From: Taeniopygia guttata
Lineage: Eukaryota; Chordata; Aves; Passeriformes; Estrildidae
Assembly (NCBI RefSeq): GCF_048771995.1
Contig: NC_133032.1
Location: forward strand, 25,507,501 to 25,571,500
Direction of reading: 5' to 3'
Length of the DNA stretch: 64,000 bases
The position numbers were made by a program, and so were the translations under genes. Within the stretch, counting starts at the first letter, position 1. Each line of letters starts with the position of its first letter. The notes beneath the pieces were generated by a model. That model worked only from the letters and a program-made list of their open reading frames with translations. It did not search any database and had not been told where the DNA came from. Below are positions 27,197 through 40,600 of this stretch, one piece after another.

Positions 27197-27269
27197 TATT
27201 AATAATATTTTAAATACTTTTTCAAAAGTATTTAAAATATTATTAATATTACAAATATTATTAATATTA
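27197..27269. repeat. AT-rich perfect palindrome with an extra direct copy of one arm
   Basis: The left arm 27197-27221 and right arm 27224-27248 are perfect 25-bp reverse complements around a 2-nt TC spacer. The word AAATATTATTAATATTA (27235-27251) recurs at 27253-27269, 18 bp later, so a second partner for the left arm lies immediately downstream. The composition is almost purely A and T. It could extrude as a cruciform or fold as an RNA hairpin in two alternative registers. Confidence 0.95.
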
Positions 27270-28800
27270 ATACTTTGGACAAACTGAGCCTGCTCATTGT
27301 GACCAGCAGTCTCAAATGCATTGCTCCAGGAGCCAGTGTTAGGTATTACTCTGCTTGCCAAGCAACAAGCTGTGAGTTAATGCTCCTGGGTGCCCACCCT
27401 CCTATTTTTGTCTGATTCCTGCTTGTGTTTAGCAGACAGCAGAGTGCCGGTGATATTGGTACAATTCCCTGTGCTGAGTTACAGTAACCATCCAGAATCC
27501 TTCCTTGCTGAAAGGATTCTACCTTAGCACGCTTGCTGATGCCCTCCTCATTTTATTGGGCACAATTTCCTCCTGTAATTGGGCAAATGAGCCTTCCCAA
27601 GGGACGGTGCCTCGCCTGGTGCTTAAGTGCCTGTGGAGCTGACGAGGATTTCTCATGTACATGTTCAATATCTGCATGCATGCACAAGTGCATGCTGCTT
27701 TTTAGATCTTAAAAATGCAAGCCCACTCTGGGGAACATCTTCCTTTCTCCCAGAGGGAAGCTTTTAAATATCTATATTTAAATAAACGTAAAAACCCCCT
27801 GCTAATTAGTTCACAGTAATAAGTTTTACATGTTTGTTTTCTCACCCATGTCCACTTAACATTGTGGATAATGAAGACAGGTGATAGAGCAGCACTAAAA
27901 TTTCTATCTAATCAATTCCAAGACGAGGTGTATGCTGGCAAGAGTGAGGTAAAACAATGGTGTAACCACACACAAGATACCTTAAGCATCTTTTCCCCCA
28001 AATTGCAAATGTTGTTTCAACAGAAAAGCAAATATTTTGCCCTCTATTTTGTCCCACAGTCATCACTGCTAAAGTTTAGAGGTTGCTTGCCCCTTTCAGC
28101 TGCAGTCTCCACATGTGAAAATGCAACATTGCTATGGTAACAAGCTGCTTCTCCCATCCATAAAAATAAAGGGCCAGCTTTTCTTCCCCAGTGATACCAC
28201 CTTATGTTTAACTGCCTTGAGCAGAGCAGACAGGGGCAATCCTTACAAAAGCTGGTTCTTCTTGGTCAAGCAAATTAAAAAACTACCTGAGGGAGCTGAC
28301 TGTGATGGACCCAATCATAAACCCTTACCTCTGACTGATATTTAGTGCTCTAAACAAATGGATAAGTGTCCCTCTGGCCCTCCTTCCCTGCGAGATGCAG
28401 AGCACTCATGTTGGTTTCTTATTTGGAGTAATACATGGTGTTGAATTCCAAGTGTTTTGTTTGTTTTTTAAAGTGAGGTTTCAATCCAGAGTGCTTTAGA
28501 TGAGACATAGTCTGGTAACAAGTACCAGGGACTGCCTTCTAAGACACTTCACAGGAGCAGAGGTAAAATGCAGTAATTACAAAAATATACACAGCCCTCT
28601 GGCTTAAGAGATCATTGCATTGCATCCTCTGCTAGGATTCCTGGGCACCTCTTGCCAACCTTCCTGCTGCTCTACCCAAATGCCTCTCACGTGCCCTGCT
28701 GAAGACCAATGCTGCTCTCAACATGCAGCAGAAAAATGAAATGGAGAATGGGAAGGAAGAGCATTTTTACTCAAATGTATTTTCATGCATTTAGAGCAGC

Positions 28801-28834
28801 CTGTGCTGGAAATTACAGGTAATTTCTAGCACAG
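28801..28834. other. Near-perfect 15-bp-arm hairpin with CAGG loop
   Basis: Arms CTGTGCTGGAAATTA (28801-28815) and TAATTTCTAGCACAG (28820-28834) are reverse complements with one difference, which in plus-strand RNA is a G-U pair, around loop CAGG. The stem is too short for a canonical microRNA precursor. It could be a dyad protein-binding site or an RNA hairpin. Confidence 0.9.
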
Positions 28835-29290
28835 ATAATTCACAGGTTGTTGAGTTTAGTCAAAGGTGTGGAGCTGAAAGTCCCAAGTGTTTCTGATCAC
28901 ACCTCTAAGTACCTGAATGTACTAAGTTGGGGAGAAGGATGGCAGGACCTGTGCTGAAGTGACTTGCCACAATGGCCCAAGAAACTGATCCCACAGCAGG
29001 GAGTTGGGCAAGAAATGCAAATTGGCATCCTAGTGTTCAGTCTTCCTTATTCTGAAATGGTCTCTAGTTATTCCCTCTGTTACTCAGGTGAAATTGGGTA
29101 CAGCAGGCTTGAAACTTGGTCTCCCCAGCAGAAATGCTATTTGGGAAAAGAATAGTTTGGAAATGTTGTCTGGAGTGACAGTACTTTGGTACTCGAGTGT
29201 ACATCAATATCTATTGGAATCTGTATGTATTTATCTTAAAACAGAAACAATGTACAGACATCTAGAGCCTGAGACAGACTCTACAAAACT

Positions 29291-29365
29291 AAATAATTAC
29301 ACTTAATGCTAAATATTCCCTGCATAAAACAAAATAATTATACTTAATGCTAAATATTCCCTGCA
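29291..29365. repeat. 41-bp tandem duplication
   Basis: A unit beginning AAATAATTACACTTAATGCT is repeated at 29332 with period 41. The second copy differs at one position (ATTATA instead of ATTACA) and stops at TGCA near 29365. The near identity points to a fairly recent duplication. Confidence 0.92.
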
Positions 29366-32300
29366 GGGCCTGCCATTGTGGGTAAATGTAAAGAATTGAT
29401 ACTTATGAAGTGTACCAGAGTGTTCCAGTAATGTTTCAAAATGCATCCAGAACGTTGCCAATGTGTCTGTATTTCACAGCAAAAGCTGATCCTTCCCAAG
29501 GTCTGAGGGCGTGAAGCCATGTTTACTCATTGGCTAATAGCAGGCTTCAGCCACTGACAAGTCAGCCCACTGATACACAGCATGAGGTGGTAGCTGTTAC
29601 TGCAAATGGACAAAAAAATATAGGTTTAAATAACTTGTATGGCTTTTTGTGCTCTCGGCATACAAGCATCATCTTGTGCGAAGGTTATTCAGGGCCATTC
29701 CAGCCCTTTCTGTTCTTTGCTTAATTGGAGTCCAAAAGCATTTGATAGATAAAAAGATGCTTCTGCAAGCACATTTGAATTGAAGTCTTTGAGATTTCAG
29801 AGAATTTTCTCCTGCCTGTACCAGTTTATAAGACAAGGCACCTGGGGAGTGCTTTTCATTCCTGCAGCCACAGCTCGTGGGCTTGCTCAGTGGTGGGAGG
29901 CTAGGTCAGACAGTGTCTCCGTGTTCTGCACAGCTCCCTTTGAAGCACTGAGGTGATGCCATTCCGGGGTGATGGCAGTCCTTAGGAAGCCTATATTCCC
30001 ACCCCTTTTAAGAGACCAAAGGAAATAATTGGTTTGTAATGGCTGCCGACAGGGCAAACACTGTGAGAGGGCTGTTATGTGTTTCTCGGCTAAGTGATCA
30101 CTCCATCACTCCTTTCCCCATTCTGAACACACCCGGGGCAGCTTCCAGTACTCCTCCAAGGCGCCCCTCTGCGTGTGCCCTGCTCAGGCTGAGAGAGACA
30201 ATTTCACTGCTAAAAAACTTTGGCCGCAGCACTGCAGTGTGTGATGTGGGTCCACACTTAGTGTGTCTGATCTGTGCATCTCTTCTGCACTGACTGAGGG
30301 ATTGGCAACTGATTCTTAATTGCTCATACTGTTGGAAGGTTTTCTTTTCAATGATTGTTCAAGTGTAAAAGTCCACCAAACACCATCTTTTCTCAATGTG
30401 TTTTAAATAATACCAGTCACTTTCTCCTTTCTCCTTCCTTGCTTTCTTACCTTGCTCAGGAAAAGCCTTTTCTCCAGCAGTCAACACTGAAGCAATGTAT
30501 CTAAGTTTAATTTTGCCTTTGAATGTAACAAATAATTAAATAAAACTACTCACTGTTGCATGTGCTACTTCCTGGGACTCTACCATCATTATAAGTGTGG
30601 AGTATAATTGCCCTTTTTGCCTCCCCTGAGGATGGAAGGAGGCATGCAGAAGTTTGATCACATACTGTAAGATTTTGGTGCTTGTTCTTGGTGTCCTCAA
30701 TTCTATCACCCTGTAAAATTAATCCTCTTCTACACCTTCTTTGGGTTGTTTTCTCTCCCTTGCTATTTTTGGTTTTGTTTTGGTTGGCTTTTTTTTCCTT
30801 TTTACGGTAGTGGCAATATCTGTAAAATGACCCAGCAGTACAAACTGCTAGAAAGCTCTCAATCTTTATAGATCAGTCTTGAGAATTTGTGATGAATTTT
30901 ATCACCCTTTAAATGAAAATGTTCTTCACTTCTACGTGTTTCCCGTTCTTTTTGAAGTTTTAGTGTGAAACCCCAACAAACCTCAGTGGGTGAATTCAGG
31001 CCAAGTACAATGGGTAGAGGGATGGGTTTATCTTGGAACATTTCTCACTGTGAAGGAGAAGAGAAACGAAAAGGCAGAATGACCTTTCCAATCCTGTCTT
31101 GGGCTTTACTTCTTGGAGACAGAATGAAAAAAAAGACAAAAAGACATCTAGGTTTGCCAAAGAGCATTATTAGAATGAAAACAGGCAAAACTCAATAGAC
31201 AAATTATCTTCCTGTAACTTGTCAGCTAAAGGTGTAAACTTAGATTAAATCATGCTTCTCTTAGGGCAGCAGCATCATTTGTGACAGCACAAAGTAATTT
31301 TACTGTTTAGATCATTTAATTTGAAATAGAGGGGGTTTGAGATATAACCAAAGTTCTGTGGGCTCCCCTTGTGCTTCTGGGGCTTTTTGCCTGGGGGTCC
31401 TGTTCCTCTGCTGTAGAAGCACAAAACTGTGCAGATTTCCCCTCCCTGCCTAGGACTGCTGCATTAAAACACAAAAGGGAAAAAAAGATAATGAGCCTTT
31501 TTTCAATTTATATCTGAGGGGTGTGGAAGGTGTAGCAGAAGATAAATGCAAAATCAGACTTCTTGTCCATATAAAACAAGTAATAATTTATGCACTTTTA
31601 ACTGGGTGCAGCTCATTACACAGCAGTAAATGTTGATGCCAATATCTTACAGCTGGCTTGCATTTGAAAGCCCTGCACATTTAATTGTAGGGCACCATTT
31701 AGAAGGGAAACTCTCCACAAAGACCACACAGGCATTACTGGAAAGGATATTGTGGTGTGGGAGAGATCCAGGGGTAGGCATCCAATGGTTTGCTTCTACC
31801 TGAACTTAATGGATGATAATGCATCTTTTATGTCATGTATAATGATAAATTTACTGTGCTAATAGGTCCATATGCCATAAGAATAGACCGCTGCTCCAGT
31901 AAGTTCCTCTCTTCTATGAAAAATTGCTGGTGTATTCAGAAGAGGTTGACAGATAAATTGCTGGATGCTACCATCTTTGGTACAGCAATGAACTATGTCT
32001 CCAGTGAAAACTATTAAATCAAAGTCGGTTAATGAAAGAAGGAGGGGAAAAATAGAAATTAGGCAAGGAAGAGAATCACTTCAAATCTCTTAGGTAAATA
32101 TACATAGAATAGGACTGCTATAGAGAAGGGCTCTGCTGGACTGCTGAGCTACAAAGCAATACTTCAAACTATTCAAATATTTACTTCTAATAATACACTT
32201 CCAAGGCAGTTGCTAATCCTTTATTTTTCTTATTACCTCAGCATTCAAAAATTATGTTCAACTATCTATTCAAAATATATTGAACTATCAATCAAAAGAT

Positions 32301-35300
32301 ATTCAAAATGTTTGGCTTTTTTTACAAATTTAAAATTACTTGGAAGAAATCTATGCCATACCTAAGATCTCTGCAAGTCCCTCCTTTCTCTCCCCCATTT
32401 CCCTTTCTCCCTCTTACTCTCGTCCTTCCTTTTACTTTCATCCCCAGCATGCAGTATGACTTCAGCTTAGTGGCAACAGGGAAATAGATTCCAGAAGAAG
32501 CTACAATCACCTCTTGAAACCCTAAATGCAGATGGTCTCCCTTAAAATGGGGCAGTAGTGCAGCTGCAGGAGGGGAGACTGCTGGCAAACAGGTGTGTTT
32601 ATCTTTTGAAGGCAAATCTCCATTGAGTAGGTGAAGGACCTCTGTAAGAGACACCAGGAGATCTGCTGTGGGAGGATCTTAAGGGCATCATTAACACCCA
32701 TTAGTTTGGCTTAACTTTAGCTGAAATATTTTAATGTAAAATAAAGGTAATGTTTCTTACTGGAGATCTCTTCAGCAGTGAGAAAAGCATAGAAAAAAAA
32801 ATTAAGATTGCCATTTTCAGCAGATTGTCACAAATTTGGGCCAAGTGGAACTGTGTCAGCTGATCCTGCTGGAGGTCGTGGCTTAGGCCTTTTCACAATG
32901 GGACTGGATGGAGAATAGATGACATTTGTCCAGAATCAAAAATAAACACAATTATCATCATCATTACAGTCTTATTGTTTGCTGCAGGAAAGAGTGAATG
33001 TCACAACTGTGGGGGTTTTGTAAGGGCTATTATTAGCTCTTGACCCTGAAAACATGTGCCAGAACTCTGCTAAAAAGAACAAAAAAGGACATTTTATTTG
33101 AAAGAAATTCATCCTCCTTAAGCAAAATAAAAGCATGAATTTAACACTCAGCTATCATCTTTGAAAAGGCACATTAGAATTTCTTCTCTGTGAATAACGA
33201 GAGAAAATGGACAATTGTGAGCCAATTTGTGCTCTAGGGGCTTAAAATCATCTCTGCCAGTCTCATAGAAAAAAAATCCAATTAACTCCAGTAAGCACTG
33301 GGTCAGGCCCATATTTTGTAGGGTGTCTTGCTAGTAGAGCCTATCCCAACAGTTCCAAACTCATGGGGCAAAACAATTATCAGTGTCAGGCTGCAGTCTA
33401 CAAGGGCTGCATATGCTTGCACCAAAACTCAGTATGAGCCCCCCTTTACTACTGCTGAAATATATGTCAGCTTTCATTGTGCTCCATTCTTGCACTTTTG
33501 ATTAAAGGATTATATAAAGTGAAGCTGTTTGAAAATACACATATGGTACTTGAAGGATTTCAGATTTTTAATTATTAGTTTATCGTGCTTTATAAGTAAC
33601 AGACGGAAAAGTTGTGGTTAGGGCTGTGTACATCTTGGTTTTCCTTTCAAAGCAACTTCAGACAATGCTCTTGTACTGTATTAGCACTGCTGATTCCTTC
33701 TCTGCTAGGGCCCATGAAATGAAACCTTAAACAGGCTCAAGGGCTGCTAAACCAGTAACCCAAATGTTTTCATTGATTGGAGACCCCTGCAAGCAGAATG
33801 AGCAGATTTATTATTTCTCCATTGCTATTGACATGGAGGTAGGTAGTAGGGCTACAACACAACAGCTCCAATGCAAACAGATTTTTGGAGGCAGACCCAG
33901 CTCACAGTGATGATGAGTAAAAGCTTTTTGAGTTGCAGGACTCAGACTCCTGAGTAAGCTCTAACCCTAAGTACCAAAAGAAATTATTTAGTGGCCATAG
34001 TGTGAAGCCACCTCACATTTCCTTGTTGGGTTTGAAGCCTGTTTCATGAGCCCTATTTCCAGTGACCGTGGCAGTGGAATTAACATGTAAGGAAAAAAGC
34101 AAATGTAAAATTGACTGTAAGAGTTTGTGATACCAAGGTTGCACCCAGAAAACTGTGAACAGTGGAGACCTGCTGGAGGATATGTCAGCACAGGACATTT
34201 ATTGGTTTGCAATTCTGGTCTCAGTAGCCTGCTCTTTCAGTGCTCAGGCTTCCTCAGTTAGCTCCACCACACATTTACTCTTTGCCTTTCCATCCTTTGC
34301 CCCAACCTTTTGATGACCAAAATGTCCCACTCTACCCTTGGCAATCTGAGCAAATTTCACCTGTAACTGGGCTCTCACTGTGATATGGTATTAATCATTT
34401 GAATAATGTAAAATTCATCTCCTGGTTTTAAGCTGTGCTTACCTAACAGGGACACAGTTCCCAGTCAAAAGTTTTTGTGCTTATTGTGGCTATCCACTCC
34501 TACAGAGCGCTGTAATAGTAGTCAGTGCACGTATTATTAAATGCATAGCCATTTTCCAAACATTTTCTGGCAAATCCCACTAAATTACTCTTGAGAATAA
34601 AAAGCTTAATTAATTATGCTGAATGTTCGGGCACTGGATCCAAAATACCACAATAGAGAATTTAAGGGAGGAAAAATATTTGAAAAGAAATCTTGTTATG
34701 TTCCTGTTTATGCCAAAAGCCATATAATTGTTCAGCTTTATTTGTGAATATAAAAATGGAAGTTTTATCCCCATGATCATTTTAGCAAGGAAAATACAGA
34801 TAATATTTGTCAACCATAAACAACTAATTCTAATGGGAAGTAAAGACTCTAAATTGATGAAGACATGAGCATGAGATAGGAGTTTATCAAGGAACTGCAG
34901 GGGATTCTGCCTTGGACAACAACAAAAAAAATCAATTTCGCAGTATCATTGCCAAACTCTGATGATTTAAAGAAAAAAATAAAAGAAGCAAAAATAATTC
35001 TCACATCAAAATGTCTTACAAGTATTTCCTTAACTGTCTTGCTTTCATGAAAGATACTGTCCTTTTCCCCTTTGCCTTGCACAGTTTCAGGACTTTTTCT
35101 CATGGCAGCCTCTCTTCTTTCTCTACCTGTGGCCAGATGCTAATGAAACTGATGGTCCCAGTATTCAGAATGTCCTGGCAAGAGTTTTTGGGTACAGACA
35201 GCCATTTCTTCTGCAGTCTTTCCCTCTGAAAAGGCTGCTTTTCATGGAAGCAAAGAAAAGTAATTAAAGTACAGGAGATCCCATTTTATGCTGCCTTCTA

Positions 35301-38300
35301 ATTTATCCAGAAGAATAAGCTGTTTGAGAAATTTAATAGTCATTTAGTAGTTTCAGATTCTATTTAATATTTAAATATTATACCAGAATGGAAGCTTACA
35401 TATCCTTTGGTTTGACTCAGGTATGAATAACACCAAGCCTCTAGTGTTCCCCATTAATTTTCTCTGGGAAGAACTTGGGCTGGATGCAGCTACTACACTG
35501 CATCTAGAGCAGACCTGGGTGCTGCATCTGCCCACATGATCCAGGCATCCACACTTGGAGAGGTGGAGGGAAAAAACCAGCGAGCCTTGCTATTAATAAC
35601 AGAGTGATGTTGTATTTCGTGGCTGAGGAACAAAGATGTCACGGAAAAGTGGAATTGCGAGGCATAATTTTTGTGTGAGTTAAAGTTCAAACCCATTCTT
35701 GAAAACAAACAGCTTCTAAATTTAGCATGCTTTATCTACTCTTTTTCAAGCTCCCTCATCACCACTTTTCACCCATTAGGCTGTGACATCCATCATCCCC
35801 TTGGCCCAAAGAGGCAAGGGATCGGATCACTTCAGCTGGGGATGAGCAGAGAGAGCCTGACACCATCAGCCAGTGCCCACCCAGGCAGAGTGCTCTGATC
35901 TCCCTCCACTTTGAAATATTCAATTAAAATAGGTGTAAAGGATTGACAAGACCCACTGAAAGTGGCTCAATATTTCAAAGAGAAGAACTTGTCATGCTGG
36001 GCTGCAGGGTGTGAGAATCTACATAGGAGGGCAAAGAGAAAAAGATTTTTAGTCATAAAATATTCAGGAATATCTTGGCTCAGCTGGGAAAAGAGGATAG
36101 GAATTTGCTGCTGGAAGATAAAGCTCACAAGAAGAGTATTTCAAATTTAAACATATCTGTATTATTCATCCTAGCTTGAAAAAGATCAGGCAGTCCCTGT
36201 GCTTGGAGAAGTTGATTTTTGTTTTTTTAAATCCTGGGTTTAAGTCATGGCCACTGTGGCCATCTTGACACCGCTGATTAGGCTGTTGTGAGGTGGGTAC
36301 AAAGCCCCTTGAGTTTAAAAATGTGAATTTGCAGCCCGAGATACAAACAGACTTTGCACTTTGGGCTAATTGTTGGCTTTTAAGCTATGTTTTTGCACAG
36401 TGGCTGAAGATTTTCTTTACTCGGGTTGATTTTGAAATCTGGTTTACTCTGGCAAAAGGAGGAATATTTTCTTCTTTCTCAGCAGACTCACTGCAGGCTG
36501 ATGGCTGGTTTTATACTTCTGACTCCTTCCACTAAGAGTAAAACCAGGTTGATAGTGAGCTTTTAGTTACTCTTGACACAAAATTATGTTTAATTCTCTC
36601 CGAGCCCACTAAAAATGCATTTAAAGTTTTGCAGATTTTGAGTAGGTGATGACAATTTCCTGAAATGACAAGAATCATGAATTCACAATCAACCTGGTAT
36701 TCAGAGGAGCAGCCACGAGCTGTGCTTGCTCTTGTGAAACCTAAGTGACAGCATTATGAAGATTCCCTTCAAATCTCAGTTCTCCTGGTGGTACTTGAGC
36801 ATCCTGAAGCATTTTGCTGTTTGTGACTTCCAGCAGTAGCTGCTCTTTTCTTGCACGCTGCAAGGGCTGTGTAACAAGTTACTGAGAGAGAGCAATGAGG
36901 AATAACCAGAGAATCCATGAGTAAGGGGGTCCAGAAATCCAGCCCAGAAATGCCAGCAGGAGAACACTGAGGATATGCTGTAGGTCCAGCATGTTCCTTC
37001 CTCCCTGGCACAGCTCACAACTGAACAGATCTGCTCAGCTTCTTGGAGACAAATCTCAGCAGATGCAGCAGCTTTTCCTCACATCCCAACAAATCCATGG
37101 GCAAGGCTTGTTTCCCCCATAACTCTGCTGTCTAGTCTTACATGGAGAGCTCTGCTGCCTTTACAAGATGTATAAATTTTCTCCATCCAGCTGTATTCCA
37201 GGCCCCACCTCAAGTGCCAGCCCAGGGATGTGAAATGCTGTTTCCTGATTACTCGCTCACAGCCAGCGTGTACACATCCTGCCACAGAAATGATTTGTGG
37301 GATTTTTTTGAAAATGTCATGCACACATAAATCTTGGGATGATTCCTCTTCGTGCTGGTTTGTGGGGCTTGTCTTTGTGAATTTATAGTTTACAGGAAAC
37401 CAAATGTGCACCCTACTAGAAATTACTGGAAGAAAACGCTAGTCTTATTTAACTGGAATGGGGAAGGCAGTTTTTCTAGCACTTGTGCAGATACTCCTAA
37501 AAAAGCAGTAGGAAAATTATTGGTACTGCATTTCTCTCATGTTCCCTCTGCATGTGGAGCACACAGCCTGCAGCCTCTGGAAGTCTGTGATTTCTGACTT
37601 CTCTTGTAAGAAGTGCTAGTCACCTCCAGCTTGAGTATCTTTCTGTGGATTTGCATTTTAGGGGCTCCAGGTTTTGACACTGGGGAATTCAGGTACTGTC
37701 TGCTGTCCAGTGGTCGGAACTGCCAAGAAATCCCACACCTGTGTGTGTTCCTCTCACCTTTTTGAGCTGCTTTGCCAAAACACAGAGGCTGGAGGCTGCT
37801 GCCTCCTCCGGGAGGGCTGTTCCCTGGTCAGTACCCTGTGTGCCCATAATCACCTCCACCTTCAGGCAGTGTCCCTTAAGGCTGTGCAGTTCAAGTTGTA
37901 GTGTGGAAACAAGGGGAGGGATCTGCTGGACACCTCCACTTGAGAGGAATATTAGGGATGTGCTAATCTGAGCTTTCTCCTCAGACATCTTTCTGGCTGT
38001 GTGCCATGTTAGGCCTAGCTGAGCTTGTCTGAGGTGTGGTGGCAGCTGTGCAGTGCTCTCCTTCCTTTTATCTTTTTAGCACGAGGGCCAAAGGTAGCTC
38101 TCTTCCCCATGTCAGGGAGAAGCAGGCTAAGGATGATTAAGGTTAGGGTCGGGTTAGGTTTCTCTTGGTAAAATGAGGCTAAGGGGATCTCTTGCTAAGT
38201 GCTATAGCCCCTTCAATTCTGGGAACAGGTAAATGTTCAAGACAAGATTTGGGTGAGAGCTGAGGGTACTGTTTGGAGGGGAGAAGGTCAGACAAGTTCA

Positions 38301-40600
38301 CAGACATTGTCTCCCTCTATTAGTTTTTTCCTGTGTTTATATTCAGACCACAAACCCTCAAGTAACTGCATCTTTCCTTTAAATGAATGCTTTTTCACTC
38401 CAAATAATGCATACTGTTTCACAGTTGAAATACGTGCTTGAAGAATGAATTCCTGCCCTTTCCACAGCACTCATGTTTTGCCACCCCAATAGTGTTGAGG
38501 ATGTCAGTGCCACAGTTCTGGGTGGGTCTGAGGGGTTTGGTGATTATCCCAGATCTGTGCCTGATCCCCCTCCTTCGTTCATAGAGTGGACATAAAGCAG
38601 ATCTTAAGCTCTTGTTTTCTGTGGTATTTCAGAACAGCTTTATTCTTGACTATACAGTGAAATTTACAAATAAGGGACCCTTACCCAGCGTTAAAATCTA
38701 AACCTTTTGTATTTTCCAATATTAAGTGGAGGGCTTTGTTTTGTTTTACTGTTTAAGGAAGAAATGAGGTCTGGCATTCCATTAAGTGGCAGAGGAGTTA
38801 ATCCCAAACACATTTCCATGTGTTTCAGGATGGAAACCAAGCAGCAAGAATTAAACTCTGCGCACCCTGTCTGTCTTGTGCACTCATGCTGAAATGTGTG
38901 TGGTACCAGTGTGATCTCCTGCAGCTCAGCAGTAGGGTTGAGAATATTGCAGGGTCTGGAAAAAGCCTAGACCTTTGTCACTGTGTGGAAAAGCAGATCC
39001 TAGTATTCTGGAAACCTTGGTAAAACTTGACATAAGGGGAGAAACAACTGTGTCATGGCAACTTCCTTGTCCAATAATTAATAGTGGGAGTTCAGGCTCC
39101 TCAGCTTGTCCCTGTCTCCTGGCAGGGACAGGAGAGGACAGCTGGCCGTATTCTGAAGTTCAAGATGGAATTTATTAGAGACTACTGTTATTGACTGCTG
39201 TTATTAGCTCTGGTATTTCTGTTGACAAACAGGTATGGGAGCCTCTCTTGCCACCTCACTCTGGCACAGGAGAGCATTAAGTGTAATTAAGTCTCGAAGA
39301 TAATTCCAGTTGCACCATGTCTCAGACAGTGCTGGTTACATCTGTGCTCCGAGCACTCAGCCCTGCTGCCTGGGATGGGTGAGGCTGTGTTTGAGCTGGG
39401 GTGGCGGCCTCAGCTCCACCAAAGCAAGCGGGACAAGGTGATGCACATGCCCCAGGGTTCTGATGTTTGCACAGGTCAGAGTCTGCCAGCTTCAGTGGAC
39501 TCTGGTTAGGCCATATACCTACAAGAACATTTTTCTGTAACACAGAGCAATTTCCATGATGGCAAATTCCCAGGGAAGAAACAGGTTCTCTTCTTATTAC
39601 ATTCACAGTTGTGTTTCAGTCCTAACAGCAAAGTAGAAAGGTCTCGGAAATATTCCAGTCAATCTCATGGCATCTTAAAATATGTCTCCCTAATTATACA
39701 ATATCCAATTCCCTGTGTGGAAACAGAATGAAGCAATTCATCTGTGTCATGGTTTTGAGGCCACAATGGACAGTGGTTTTTACTGTGTGGATTGAATAAA
39801 GACCTATAAAATAAATTATTTCAATTCCTCAAGCTTAATCCTTGCCAGCCTCTCAAAATACAAAATTGAATACAGTATTAAATATTGAATCCTTGTTTAA
39901 ACTGCTGTATGTGCTATCATGCTGCTTTATTTTGATGGCTTTTGCTGCAGTCTTGTGCAACTCTGTCAGAAATTTTTTGTATTGTCTGATCTGTGATCTA
40001 ACATGACCAATCAGAAGCATATTCAACAATATAAATTCCACCAGGAAAATCAGTATATTGGTATCAAATAAGGTTTGACTTTTGTTTTGCTACCGAATCT
40101 AAAGTTGTAGCTGGTACCATGGAGTAGTTTTCTAAAGTTACATGCAACTCCACCAGAATATATTCACTTTTAACAGTGCATGTTGTAATATTAACTATTT
40201 TTCTTATTTTACAATTGTTGGAAAGGATCATAAACAGAAAACTGTGAGGAAAAGTAGTAGAATTCCACATGACACCCTTTTCCTAACTTTTCTTCAAGAT
40301 CTTTTTCCATCCTCCTTGGTTCTGCAAGCAGCGCCTTAAAAGTGAGCTTAAATTGCTACTGAACCCAGAGTGCTCCCCAAGCTTATTGAAGCCAAATTTA
40401 ACATAGTTTTAGAAAAGTGTTCCATAGTGTGCACTTACATCAGGAAAACAGTGTTAAATTAAGCAAGACATAATATTTGAAAAGGTTTATTAGGTATGTA
40501 TGCTCCAGGAAATGACAGGTGCAAAGATGCCACCTGGAGAAGTTCCTACCTGCATTTGAGTGGGATGTGAGCAGTGAAGGTCATCACAGAGTGGGGAAGG

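Larger units (their letters stand above)
27273..40600. other. Long gene-free stretch, mostly unique sequence
   Basis: Thirteen kilobases without a recognisable exon, RNA gene or transposon. Landmarks are the hairpin at 28801-28834, a 41-bp tandem duplication at 29291-29365 and a telomere-like stretch at 38138-38160. Dense AT-rich blocks at about 31580-31700, 32930-33260 and 33470-33620 have the texture of conserved non-coding DNA. The near absence of repeats over this length fits a bird genome and may mean selective constraint, which only cross-species alignment can show. Confidence 0.5.
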
